Shown: positions 47,635 through 56,390 of the stretch, piece after piece
Layout: each line of letters starts with the position of its first letter
How positions within the stretch are numbered: the stretch's first letter is position 1
Source: Xylanibacter oryzae DSM 17970
GTDB lineage: Bacteria; Bacteroidota; Bacteroidia; Bacteroidales; Bacteroidaceae
NCBI RefSeq assembly: GCF_000585355.1
Contig: NZ_KK073873.1
Coordinates: forward strand, 2,089,703-2,153,702
Length of the DNA stretch: 64,000 bases
Direction: 5' to 3'
Translations under genes and position numbers: made by a program
The notes under the pieces: model-generated
What the model saw: the letters and a program-made list of their open reading frames with translations, nothing else
Database searches by the model: none
What the model was told of the DNA's origin: nothing

Positions 47635-48138
47635 CCCAAGAAACTAGGTGGCAAAGAATTACACAAGAATCTTCGTCGACTCGGAAGACACTATACAAAA
47701 CGTGGTCAAAAGACGAATGATCGTGGATTTATCAAGAATCGTATTGACATTGATCAAAGACCATCTATCGTAGATGAGAAGCTTAGATTCCGAGATTTAG
47801 AGATTGACACAGTGATTGGCAAGAACCAGAAAGGAGCCCTTCTTACTATCAATGATAGGGCCACAGGTCTGGTATGGATTCGATTATTAAGTGGGAAAGA
47901 AGCCGCTCCACTGACCGAAGCTGCCATAAAAGCATTATTACCAATTAAGGACATAATACACACAATAACGGCTGATAATGGAAAATAATTCAGTTTTCAC
48001 GAAAAAATCGCAGAGAAATTGAATATTTTTATTTACTTTGCGAAACCATATCACTCATGGGAAAGAGGAGCCAATGAAAACACAAATGGACTTATTAGAA
48101 AAGACTTCCCAAAGGGTACGGATTTTGGAGACATTACA
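47635..48138 (+). pseudogene. IS30-family transposase remnant (C-terminal part)
   Basis: The frame reads LGGKELHKNLRRLGRHYTK, then RPSIVDEKLRFRDLEIDTVIGK with the first catalytic aspartate, GALLTINDRATG, and ITADNGK followed by TAA at 47986-47988, where the family has Glu-Phe. It continues in frame as FHEKIAEKLNIFIYFAKPYH and SWERGANENTNGLIRK with the catalytic glutamate, to FGDIT, and then breaks off. The N-terminal helix-turn-helix half is absent. It is truncated at both ends with one nonsense change. Confidence 0.82.
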
Positions 48139-48263
48139 TTTGTATTGCACCTCAATTGTGTTTACGGTACTTAATTTGATTATGTTATCTGTAAGAATTA
48201 AAGAAGAAAATGAGGTTTTAAAAGATTTGAAATGGACTATTAATTGTTACTCAATATATTTTT

Positions 48264-49325
48264 ATGATTGAATCTCTTTCATTGACAATGCTTCTACTTA
48301 TATTCGGCGTTAGTGCAATACTAATATGGTTGGCAGGAATCAAATTAACCGAGACTGCCGACATTCTTTCCATACACTTCGGTTTGGGTGAAGCATTGGG
48401 TGGATTAATTTTACTGGCAATTGTAACAAATCTCCCCGAAATTGCCATTACTGTAAGCGCTGCAATTCAGCACAATATGGCACTTGCTATCGGAAATATT
48501 CTGGGAGGTATTGCTCTACAAACTGTCGTACTTGTGGTGTTGGATGTATTTGGACTGGGCAAAAAAGATCCTCTTACTTATCGTGCTGCATCGCTTATAT
48601 TAGTGCTGGAAGGATTAATGGTTATTATTGTTTTGACATTAGTGATTGTGGGCAATCAGTTTGGCTCCTTGGTTATTTTCCATGGTGTAGCGCCAATAGA
48701 TGTAATCATCGTGTTGGTGTGGATTGTAGGTATATATTTGATCGGGAAAGCAAGAACTAACTTGCCTTGGCATCAGTTAGGTGTTCTTCCGGGCAGTCAA
48801 AAAGAAAAGCGAGGACACAGCAAAATAAAAAAATATGATTTAGCTATAAAAAAAGGGACAAGCATTCAAGTTGTTATTTTTATTTTTGCTTTATGCTCAT
48901 TGGTTACTTTAGTTGCCGGTGTGGGATTGGAAGTAACGGGCGAAGCCATTGCTAAACAGATAGGAATGACGGGTGTATTATTCGGTGCTACAATTTTAGC
49001 GGCTGCGACTTCGCTGCCTGAAGTAGCTACAGGTTTAACTTCCGTGAAATTAGAAGATTATCAAATGGCCATGAGTGATATTTTCGGAGGAAATGCATTC
49101 CTGCCGGTATTATTTATGGTGGCAACTATCATTTCGGGTGAATCTGTTCTTCCGCAAGCGCATAAAACTGATATTTATCTCACAGCGTTAGCAATACTTC
49201 TAACTATTATCTATATCTGCGGTTTAATATTCCGTCCCCGAAAGCAAATACTAAGGATGGGTATTGATTCATTCATTGTAATGATCGTTTATTTAATCGG
49301 ATTACTAGGATTATTTGCTATTTAG
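48264..49325 (+). CDS. Sodium/calcium exchanger family (CaCA) cation antiporter
   Basis: The 353-residue inner-membrane protein has two inverted halves of about five helices. The family's alpha-repeats are present: GNILGGIALQT in the first half (after TNLPEIAITVSAAIQHNMA) and MSDIFGGNAFLPV in the second (after AATSLPEVATGLTSVKLEDYQMA). It probably exchanges Ca2+ or another cation for Na+ or H+. It starts about 125 bases after the IS30 remnant and 36 bases before the poxB-type gene on the same strand, so the two look like a cargo pair of the island. The gene is complete. Confidence 0.88.
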   Translation: MIESLSLTMLLLIFGVSAILIWLAGIKLTETADILSIHFGLGEALGGLILLAIVTNLPEIAITVSAAIQHNMALAIGNILGGIALQTVVLVVLDVFGLGKKDPLTYRAASLILVLEGLMVIIVLTLVIVGNQFGSLVIFHGVAPIDVIIVLVWIVGIYLIGKARTNLPWHQLGVLPGSQKEKRGHSKIKKYDLAIKKGTSIQVVIFIFALCSLVTLVAGVGLEVTGEAIAKQIGMTGVLFGATILAAATSLPEVATGLTSVKLEDYQMAMSDIFGGNAFLPVLFMVATIISGESVLPQAHKTDIYLTALAILLTIIYICGLIFRPRKQILRMGIDSFIVMIVYLIGLLGLFAI

Positions 49326-49361
49326 TAAAAAAAAAATTATGCATTATTTAATATATATATT

Positions 49362-51098
49362 ATGAGTAAAAATATATCGGATCAACTAGTGGAAACCTTA
49401 GTTGCAGCAGGAATTCAACGAATTTATGCCGTAACAGGAGATAGTCTTAATCATGTAAATGAAGCAGTGCATCGTAATGGCAAGATCAAGTGGGTTCATG
49501 TCCGAAACGAAGAAACTGCCGCTTTTGCAGCCAGTGCAGAGGCACAGTTAAACGGTCTGGCATGTTGTGCGGGTAGTAGTGGTCCAGGACATGTTCATCT
49601 GATCAATGGTCTGTATGATGCAAATCGTTCGTCGGCTTCCGTATTGGCCATTGCATCCACTATCCCGACCAGTGAATTTGGAACCGACTATTTTCAGGAA
49701 ACAAACATATTCAAGCTGTTTGACGATTGCAGTTGCTATAATCAAATGGCTACAACAACAACGCAATTTCCTCGTATGCTACAGGCCGCCCTTCAATATA
49801 CCATACAGAAAAAGGGGGTAGCTGTTCTTGGGTTGCCTGGTGACATCACGAATTTTCCTGCAGAAGAGGCCGAAACTACAACAAGGCTATTTCATACCGA
49901 ACCTATTGTCAGACCATCCGAGGATGAACTGTTACAACTCGCCGGAATAATAAATTCGTATCGGAAAGTCACTATCTATTGCGGACTTGGTGCTGCAGAA
50001 GCACATGATGAGATTATTCAGCTTGCAGAAAAATTAAAATCACCAGTTGCCTATTCTTATAAGGCAAAGATGGCGATTCAGTATGATAATCCCTATGAAG
50101 TGGGTCTTACCGGCTTACTGGGGGTCCCTTCTGCTTACCAAAGCATGCATGAATGTGAATTGCTTATATTATTAGGAACAGATTTTCCGTATACACCCTT
50201 TATGCCTGTTCATAATAAAATTGTACAAATTGATATTAAACCGGAGAATCTTGGACGAAGAGCAAAACTTGAGATGGGTCTTTGTGGTGATGTAAAAGAC
50301 ACGCTACAAGCCATCTTGTCCCTTATAGTAACGAAAAAAGATACTAAATTTCTCAATCGGCAATTAAAGTTTTACGATGTAGTCAAAAAGAATTTATTAT
50401 TATATGTAAACGATCCCGGTAAACCAAATACTATTCATCCTGAATATGTTGCTTCTGTGATAAATGAGTTGGCTCACAAGGATGCCATATTTACGGTAGA
50501 TACAGGAATGTGTTGTGTATGGGCTGCACGCTATATTGCTGGAACCGGTGAACGAAAAATGTTGGGTTCATTTAATCACGGATCAATGGCAAATGCCATG
50601 CCGCAAGCCATTGGCGCAGCATTTGCCTGTCCCGACAAACAAGTGATTGCCTTTTGCGGTGATGGCGGTTTATCCATGATGATGGGTGACTTGATGACGA
50701 TTGTTCAATACAATTTACCTGTGAAGATTGTACTTTTTAATAATAGTTCATTGGGTATGGTAAAACTGGAAATGCAAGTAGCAGGAATTCCTGACATTGA
50801 AACGGATATGTTGAATCCTGATTTCGTAAAATTAGCTGAAGCAATGGGAATGTACGGAATTCTAATTAATGATCCTGCAGATGTTAGACCGGCATTAGAA
50901 AAAGCCTTTCTACAGGATGGTCCTGCATTAATTACCATTCAGACTGATCCGAATGCTCTTGCCATGCCTCCTAAACTGGAATTCGACCAAATGAAAGGTT
51001 TTGCTTTTTATATGGGGAAAATGATGATAAGCGGACGTGTAGATGAAATTTTTAAGATCATTAAGTCAAACTATAAACATATTGGTGAAGTGATCTGA
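49362..51098 (+). CDS. poxB: Pyruvate:quinone oxidoreductase (PoxB-type, thiamine diphosphate enzyme)
   Basis: PoxB oxidises pyruvate to acetate and CO2 and passes electrons to the quinone pool. The 578-residue protein has all three domains of the family: the N-terminal pyrimidine-binding part (IYAVTGDSLNHVNEAVH, VRNEETAAFAASAEAQL with the catalytic glutamate), a central FAD-type domain (PYEVGLTGLLGVPSAY), and the cofactor motif FCGDGGLSMMMGD ending in FNNSS. The end KGFAFYMGKMMISGRVDEI matches the membrane-contact region of E. coli PoxB, though the last few residues differ. It is intact and unusual for an anaerobic bacteroidete; its place in the island points to acquisition. Confidence 0.9.
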   Translation: MSKNISDQLVETLVAAGIQRIYAVTGDSLNHVNEAVHRNGKIKWVHVRNEETAAFAASAEAQLNGLACCAGSSGPGHVHLINGLYDANRSSASVLAIASTIPTSEFGTDYFQETNIFKLFDDCSCYNQMATTTTQFPRMLQAALQYTIQKKGVAVLGLPGDITNFPAEEAETTTRLFHTEPIVRPSEDELLQLAGIINSYRKVTIYCGLGAAEAHDEIIQLAEKLKSPVAYSYKAKMAIQYDNPYEVGLTGLLGVPSAYQSMHECELLILLGTDFPYTPFMPVHNKIVQIDIKPENLGRRAKLEMGLCGDVKDTLQAILSLIVTKKDTKFLNRQLKFYDVVKKNLLLYVNDPGKPNTIHPEYVASVINELAHKDAIFTVDTGMCCVWAARYIAGTGERKMLGSFNHGSMANAMPQAIGAAFACPDKQVIAFCGDGGLSMMMGDLMTIVQYNLPVKIVLFNNSSLGMVKLEMQVAGIPDIETDMLNPDFVKLAEAMGMYGILINDPADVRPALEKAFLQDGPALITIQTDPNALAMPPKLEFDQMKGFAFYMGKMMISGRVDEIFKIIKSNYKHIGEVI

Positions 51099-51176
51099 TC
51101 GGAAAAATAACTGATTATAAAAAGTATTCAAAGAGTTGGCCCCTGATGAAGAATTACTTGAGTTCGGTATAAGAAA

Positions 51177-51475
51177 TCAGAAGAAAGATGGTTGATTAGT
51201 TTGAACGATTTCATATCTAGAAAGAGGCCGTAGCTTCTTGTCAGAGAAGCAATATGCAGTAATAACAGGAACGAGATTCATGATGAAATTGTTTATAGAA
51301 CGGTGTCTGGAATATACGATCTGAGCTGTATTTTTGAGTCTATCATTAATGCATTCAATGATATACCTTTTGCGCAACATGATTTTATCCCAAAGAGGCA
51401 TCAGTTTGTTTTTCATTATTGCCCTAAGCCCTTCTCTTTAAGTTCGCGTATGATCCCAACATCAAAATGGGAGAT
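51177..51475 (-). pseudogene. IS982-family transposase remnant (C-terminal part)
   Basis: The minus strand encodes KNKLMPLWDKIMLRKRYIIE, then CINDRLKNTAQIVYSRHRSI and NNFIMNLVPVITAYCF, the C-terminal signature of IS982-type transposases. Upstream the frame shifts (VGIIRELKEKGL lies in another frame) and homology soon ends. The N-terminal two thirds and both terminal inverted repeats are not seen, so it is a dead fragment. Confidence 0.75.
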
Positions 51476-51659
51476 ACTGCGATTGAAAAATATTTCATAA
51501 GATATAAAAGGTAAGGATCTCTCTTACAAAGGGTCATGTATTATGATCCGACAAGGAATCATGGAAAAATGCGCTACAAAAGTGTGCTACTCGAATCCTT
51601 AATTTTTATTACTTCATTGTACTTCAATGAATTCAAAAGTATAACAATTTTATTCCATG

Positions 51660-51677
51660 ACCCCAAGCGGATCACTA
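51660..51677. repeat. Right copy of the 18-base direct repeat (attR candidate)
   Basis: An exact copy of the tRNA-Lys 3' end (46989-47006). It is followed by a hairpin with GGATTCC and GGAGTCC arms and a T-run, and by a stretch like that after the tRNA-Lys terminator. Confidence 0.7.
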
Positions 51678-51780
51678 AGACAAATTTAGAGGGATTCCAT
51701 TACGGAGTCCTTTTTTCGTTGAATAGACTTCTTATGTCCCAATTCGGGGTCGATTCATAATTTTGGGAATTTAACAATTT

Positions 51781-51906
51781 CTATGCATAAAGTTTAGCTA
51801 CTCTGAAGAGGAAAAATCTGGGCCAGTTTGTATTTGCTATCTTGCGTTGGCGTAACTGAACGCTAATAGTATAGGACTCATATGGACTTTTAGGTTTGTA
51901 AGCCAT
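51781..51906 (-). CDS. Possible tiny ORF after the 290-residue gene
   Basis: The frame has 41 codons, begins MAYKPKSPYESYTISVQLRQ and is basic, with an aromatic end. It starts 7 bases after the stop of the unknown 290-residue gene. I recognise no family, and short frames of this size arise by chance. The close spacing is its main support. Confidence 0.3.
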   Translation of the reverse strand: MAYKPKSPYESYTISVQLRQRKIANTNWPRFFLFRVAKLYA

Positions 51907-51912
51907 AGTGAA

Positions 51913-52785
51913 TTACTTACCTTTGGGAGCTGCCACTGTAATTAGTTTATCAAATAAATCTGTTTTTTGAATATCAGGAGATTCACAAAATCTACGTTCT
52001 TTGTATGCAATAAGTCCCAGCTGACGTAAGCATCTATCAAACACTCTTATCCAATATACATAATGATCATCCTCCCCAGGAAATAATGCTTTAAAATATT
52101 TAGTAGAGTAGAATGTAGCGTCTCTCTTTTTATCTCCATATTTATGAAGTAAAACTATCGAATAGCCTATACCGACAACACCTAGATTCTCTTCCATCAA
52201 ATCAAAATACGCAAAGTTAAATAAGTTTGTCATTACATAGAGCATTGACTTCATTAAAGCATGGTCGTCTTCAAGCATCTTTGTTCGTCCCTTGACAATT
52301 GTCATTACCCCATGTGTCTCTTTTACTATTTTCATCTGCTTCATTATAAGGTGTGTGAGTTGAGTTGAAATAGTATCAGCCTCTTTATATACTTTGGTAA
52401 GTCCGGTTTCCACCCAATAATCTAATGCACCAAGCGGATACAATTCTTTCACAAGTTTTGAGGGTAACGCACCCTTTGTGGTCAATTTGATTTTACCATC
52501 TCGTTGCAATACAGATATCACGTATTTTATTTGACGAAAGAGAGGGCTTTCGTTATAGACATCAGAAGAGCATTCTTTTAATTGAACTATATTGCCCGTA
52601 GAAAAAGTACAATAAAGAATATCACTCATCTCAACAGGTGAATATCCTTCAAATTCATCACGTCCAACGTTGTTACATTGAGTCATAAACTGCTGCATCT
52701 TGCTGTTTATTTCATCGATAGAGTTGAAATTATCGCCATATTGACTCACAAACTCAGTTATTATTTTATCTGTTAATTTCCCCAT
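51913..52785 (-). CDS. Uncharacterised 290-residue protein
   Basis: A soluble protein without signal peptide or membrane helix. The N-terminal part has DEFEGYSPVEMSDILY followed by SPLFRQIKYVISVLQRDGKIKL and TTKGALPSKLVKELYPLG. Bacteroidetes have many unnamed proteins with a similar DFEGLSP-type motif and a following LTxxGxLP segment; none has a function I can name. The second half is helical, with several tyrosines. A promoter and one tiny ORF lie upstream on the same strand. It lies just outside the tRNA-Lys island and may be part of the same variable region. Confidence 0.7.
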   Translation of the reverse strand: MGKLTDKIITEFVSQYGDNFNSIDEINSKMQQFMTQCNNVGRDEFEGYSPVEMSDILYCTFSTGNIVQLKECSSDVYNESPLFRQIKYVISVLQRDGKIKLTTKGALPSKLVKELYPLGALDYWVETGLTKVYKEADTISTQLTHLIMKQMKIVKETHGVMTIVKGRTKMLEDDHALMKSMLYVMTNLFNFAYFDLMEENLGVVGIGYSIVLLHKYGDKKRDATFYSTKYFKALFPGEDDHYVYWIRVFDRCLRQLGLIAYKERRFCESPDIQKTDLFDKLITVAAPKGK

Positions 52786-52819
52786 AATTATAAATTTAAA
52801 ATAAATTCTAGTTGTCGTA

Positions 52820-52933
52820 TCATTGATGGAATATTATGATAGGATTCTTCATGGCATAGGCCTTGCAAAATTCATAAATTTCATATTCGTCATTAAGATG
52901 AAATACATCTTCTATTTCCCAATTCGTTATCAT
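52820..52933 (-). CDS. Possible tiny ORF before the 290-residue gene
   Basis: The 37-residue frame starts MITNWEIEDVFHLNDEYEIY and is acidic and aromatic. A perfect -7 box (52969-52977, minus) lies 36 bases upstream and the 290-residue gene follows after 34 bases. The promoter placement supports it as a real leader gene, but there is no homology I can cite. Confidence 0.4.
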   Translation of the reverse strand: MITNWEIEDVFHLNDEYEIYEFCKAYAMKNPIIIFHQ

Positions 52934-52968
52934 AAATAAAAAGAGGATTAATATGTTTTGATAAGAGT

Positions 52969-52977
52969 GCAAAGATA
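52969..52977 (-). promoter_or_regulatory. Promoter -7 box for the uncharacterised cassette
   Basis: The minus strand reads TATCTTTGC, an exact match to the Bacteroidetes -7 consensus. Confidence 0.55.
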
Positions 52978-53290
52978 TTTATATTTTTGTATTATGCCAA
53001 TATTTCCATATAAGAATTTTCAATGTTTTATTATTGGTTGCACATCAATACAATTAAAAACATTAATAAATGGCAATATATTTATTATAGGCACACGAAG
53101 AGTAATTCGATTAGTAATCCCAATTATTTTAATGTGGCCGAGCACGTGAAAGCGGTACATTGCAACTTCATCCTTGAAGGCAAACTGCCTAAAGTCGGTT
53201 CTAAGCAGATGAAGACCTTATGCTCGGGAGTAAAAGTCGTGGCGCACTTATTAATAAAGTGAGGGAATAATATCTTTATTATCAAAAGCC
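52978..53290. other. Gap with a possible gene fragment
   Basis: No full gene is seen. From about 53103 to 53262 the plus strand reads as one frame (FNVAEHVKAVHCNFILEGKL, then PKVGSKQMKTLC) with richer GC use than the flanks, like the tail of a lost gene. The rest is AT-rich and featureless. A nine-base inverted repeat (53278-53286 with 53297-53305) spans the stop of the next gene. Confidence 0.35.
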
Positions 53291-55339
53291 CTATCGTTTG
53301 ATAATTCCTGTTTCATTATCTTTCAGATTGATTTTTTTATCAACACCTTGGTATTTACGGCCTTTGCTCAGTCGCCATGTAATATTCAAACTGACGAGGT
53401 TGCTGTTGCTACTGCTGTAAAGGGTGGTAATCTTGTGCTGATTACGATTGAGAACTTCAGACTCGTACATTTTATAATTCCGGGAAAATGGTTGCGACCA
53501 TGTGAGGGAGAACTGCCAATTTTTGTACTGATAAGACCCTTGCAAGGAGATGCACGAACCATTGTAGCCTTTCCCCTCTCCTTCAAGGAAACGTGAGCCG
53601 TTGTCAGCGTGAGCTACGAGTGTAAAGTGGCCGAGGTAGGTATTGATGCTTCCTGTGCAGAAATATGAAGTATAGCAATGTGTGTAGTCATCTCCGAAAT
53701 TAAAACAGCGGAATAACCCTCCGTCAGTGGCAATGCTCAGTTTCTCGGGAATGAGCCAATAATTAGCGTATGCCATTATATGGAGTACGTCAATCTCTTT
53801 CTGATTACGTTGAGTATAGATGAACTGATTGTCAGCAGTTCGTTCATAAGCAGCCATATTGGGATGATTGCACGATTTATAGTAACACTGAATAAATGAT
53901 TGCCAAGGTCCTTTGTTATAAGACATCTTAAGGGTATGCTCAAAATCTCTATTTGGCTTGAGATCAGGGCTTCCTACTGTCGACTCCATGCTATTCGTTC
54001 GAATGGTGATGTCACTAATCATTGCAATCCTAGAGGCGGCATCGTACATCTCGGAAGAATAACTAAGTTGGAGTTCGTTCGTAATGTTGTATGCCAATGA
54101 AACCTTTGTTCTGAATAACGAATAATTGTACTCATGCTCTTGCTGGTGATAATTGAGATAGCTTATTCCCATTCCGACTGCATAACGTAACTTACTTAGA
54201 TTTCCTTTTATTTCAGAGAAGGCATAAAGACGATTGTTTTGCATCGTATCATGCGACTGGGCATCACCTGTATATTCATTGCGCGTGTACTTATATTTAT
54301 AGTTGACACCTGCAGAAAGGATGAAAGGCTTGAGTCTGTTTTCATAGATTACCTCAGTGATTGCTGAGTAGGTTTTTCCATTCACGTTATATTGATAGGG
54401 TGTTCTCTCATCGTAATAATTAAGTGCATCGGTATTGATGTAAGTGCCCACCGCATTGAGTGTGATGGATTGTTTTGGTGTCAACTGGCGGAAGTAGTAA
54501 AGGTCTAGAACGGGAGTGCTGCTAAGACTATGTTGATGATCTGTTGCGACATACTGATTGGTACCATCAATAATGTTCTTGTAGTTATAATCTCCGGGGA
54601 TATTCATAAAATCGCCACTCAGAGTTGCCTGAAACACATAGTTTGTGGAGTCAGCCAGATTATAGGTCAACTTCATATTGTTACTGAAACATCTGTTCCG
54701 AGAGGCGAAATCGTTTCTTTGTATAGTGTAGACCGAACCGTCATTTAGATGGTAGTCAGCCGATTCCTTCGTGCGATTACTTTTGTCATCATTGTAACCA
54801 AATTCATAACTCAACGATATTTCACTTTTTCCGGCGTTCCACTTTCCAAATATCATGTCATCGCCATTCTTTGCTGTAATCGACTGGGTGAGATCTGTGC
54901 CTACGATATAACCCCTGTTTACCTTACATGTCATGATATTGATGACGTATGCAATACCTTCTCCATAGCGCACACCAGGATTGTTAATGAAATCAATTTT
55001 GCAGATACTCTTAGGATCGAGTGAGAGCATTTCTGTTTTATCAATCTCAATACCGTTGATACGCAATTGCACACTACCACGATTGTCAATGGCAGCAATA
55101 CTGTGGGCAATCTCATCTATACGGATATTTGGTAAGGATAGCTTCTGCAAGATACTGTATCCAGATGATGAATGGGTCTTCTGTTCTTCCGATGGAAAAA
55201 TAAACTGACCATCTACCTTGTTGACAACTCTTGCTGCTTTCACTTCTACTTCTTGAAGACTGACCTCCTTTTCCACATCCTGAGCAAAGGATGAGAGTGT
55301 TGAACCTAAGAGAACTGATAAAAGGATTATTCGTTTCAT
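53291..55339 (-). CDS. TonB-dependent-receptor-like outer membrane beta-barrel protein
   Basis: The 682-residue protein has a signal peptide (ends LSSFAQ). A short plug-like region follows (VSLQEVEVKAARVVNKVDGQ, LQKLSLPNIRID, RGSVQLRINGIEID, and VRYGEGIAYVINI), and then a large barrel of alternating strands. It lacks the N-terminal carboxypeptidase-like domain of SusC proteins and has no SusD partner. It resembles the group of bacteroidetal receptors with an OMP_b-brl_3 barrel; the ligand is unknown. The frame extends upstream, but the -7 box at 55364-55372 fixes the ATG at 55339. Confidence 0.8.
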   Translation of the reverse strand: MKRIILLSVLLGSTLSSFAQDVEKEVSLQEVEVKAARVVNKVDGQFIFPSEEQKTHSSSGYSILQKLSLPNIRIDEIAHSIAAIDNRGSVQLRINGIEIDKTEMLSLDPKSICKIDFINNPGVRYGEGIAYVINIMTCKVNRGYIVGTDLTQSITAKNGDDMIFGKWNAGKSEISLSYEFGYNDDKSNRTKESADYHLNDGSVYTIQRNDFASRNRCFSNNMKLTYNLADSTNYVFQATLSGDFMNIPGDYNYKNIIDGTNQYVATDHQHSLSSTPVLDLYYFRQLTPKQSITLNAVGTYINTDALNYYDERTPYQYNVNGKTYSAITEVIYENRLKPFILSAGVNYKYKYTRNEYTGDAQSHDTMQNNRLYAFSEIKGNLSKLRYAVGMGISYLNYHQQEHEYNYSLFRTKVSLAYNITNELQLSYSSEMYDAASRIAMISDITIRTNSMESTVGSPDLKPNRDFEHTLKMSYNKGPWQSFIQCYYKSCNHPNMAAYERTADNQFIYTQRNQKEIDVLHIMAYANYWLIPEKLSIATDGGLFRCFNFGDDYTHCYTSYFCTGSINTYLGHFTLVAHADNGSRFLEGEGKGYNGSCISLQGSYQYKNWQFSLTWSQPFSRNYKMYESEVLNRNQHKITTLYSSSNSNLVSLNITWRLSKGRKYQGVDKKINLKDNETGIIKR

Positions 55340-55648
55340 TTGCGCCTTATTTTGAATTGAAGCGCAAAGGTAGAAACTATATAAGGGATGGAGGAAAAAA
55401 CAAACTGAGATTTCCCTGATATTTTCCTGATAAGTGTCTTGTATTGCCATAACACGCTGCAAATCAGTATGTATGAGTCTCCTGCGGACGGAATCCTTAG
55501 GCCGTCATAAAGAGATGGCACTGAATGTCTGCATACTGCTTTACCGCTAATAGCCACCATATATTCAATAATAGAAAAATATAACAGAAATATATTGGCG
55601 TTTCAAAAAAGTTGTATAACTTTGTCTCATAACTAATATATATATAAT
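55340..55648. promoter_or_regulatory. Divergent control region of the barrel protein and nitroreductase
   Basis: The minus strand reads TACCTTTGC at 55364-55372 for the barrel gene. The plus strand has TTG at 55595-55597 and TAACTTTG at 55617-55624 for the nitroreductase. The middle part holds nothing I recognise. Confidence 0.55.
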
Positions 55649-56284
55649 ATGGCTCTATTAGATGACTTAAAATGGCGATATGCTACAAAAGCGTATGATT
55701 CTACAAAAAAGGTAGATCAGAAAGATGTAGATAAGATTATCGAAGCGGCACGTTTAGCCCCGACCTCTTCAGGTTTACAACAATTCAGAGTAATGGTTAT
55801 TACCAATCAGGAACTGAAAGAAAAAATAGTTCCCATTGCTATGGATCAACAAAATATAGCTCAATGTTCTCATCTTTTGGTTTTTGTTGCGTGGGATAAG
55901 TACACAGAAAAAAGAATTGATGACATCTATAATTATACCACAGATCAAAGAGGTCTACCAAAAGGTAGGTTTGATTCTTATACTAACAAACTGAAAGCCC
56001 TCTATCTGCCACAGACTGCAGAAGAGAATTTTGCACACACAGCCAGACAGGCTTATATCGGTTTGGGATTAGCCTTGGCGCAGGCCGCAGAGTTGAAAGT
56101 GGACAGCACCCCTATGGAAGGTTTCGATAATAAAGCCTTGGATGAACTGTTAGGTCTGAGATCTAAAGGACTTAGAAGTGTAGTTTTAATGCCCCTCGGC
56201 TATCGAGATAACACAAACGACTGGCTCGTAAAAATGAAAAAAGTAAGAATCCCAAAAGATAATTTCGTTATAAAAAGTAAATAG
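55649..56284 (+). CDS. Nitroreductase family NAD(P)H oxidoreductase (NfsB-like)
   Basis: This flavin-dependent enzyme reduces nitro groups, quinones or similar compounds; nitroimidazole prodrugs are typical substrates of relatives. The 211-residue protein has the FMN-binding RYATKAYDSTKKV near the start, AARLAPTSSGLQQFRV, ARQAYIGLGLALAQAAEL and the C-terminal VVLMPLGYRD. Length is typical of the NfsB group. It stands alone with its own promoter. Confidence 0.88.
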   Translation: MALLDDLKWRYATKAYDSTKKVDQKDVDKIIEAARLAPTSSGLQQFRVMVITNQELKEKIVPIAMDQQNIAQCSHLLVFVAWDKYTEKRIDDIYNYTTDQRGLPKGRFDSYTNKLKALYLPQTAEENFAHTARQAYIGLGLALAQAAELKVDSTPMEGFDNKALDELLGLRSKGLRSVVLMPLGYRDNTNDWLVKMKKVRIPKDNFVIKSK

Positions 56285-56390
56285 TTATTTTTTTCATCTC
56301 AAAGTCATATATTAGATTCTATTTTATACAAACAGAAATCTCTTATAGACTTTGCTGTTTTGATATTTTATTCTGCGAAAACAAAAGAGA

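Larger units (their letters stand above)
46989..51677. mobile_element. Remnant of an integrated island at tRNA-Lys (about 4.7 kb)
   Basis: The segment is bounded by the 18-base direct repeats and contains a broken fic gene, IS30 and IS982 transposase remnants, an antiporter-type gene and a poxB-type gene. No integrase or mobilisation gene is left, so it cannot move by itself. The flanks after both repeat copies are also alike (47027-47064 and 51708-51745, 31 of 38 bases the same), including a terminator-like hairpin each. That suggests a second related integration or an old duplication of the site. Confidence 0.55.

Noticed and set aside
46989..51677. Active integrative element or prophage
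   Set aside because: No integrase, excisionase, relaxase or phage structural gene is present; only direct repeats and broken transposase pieces remain.
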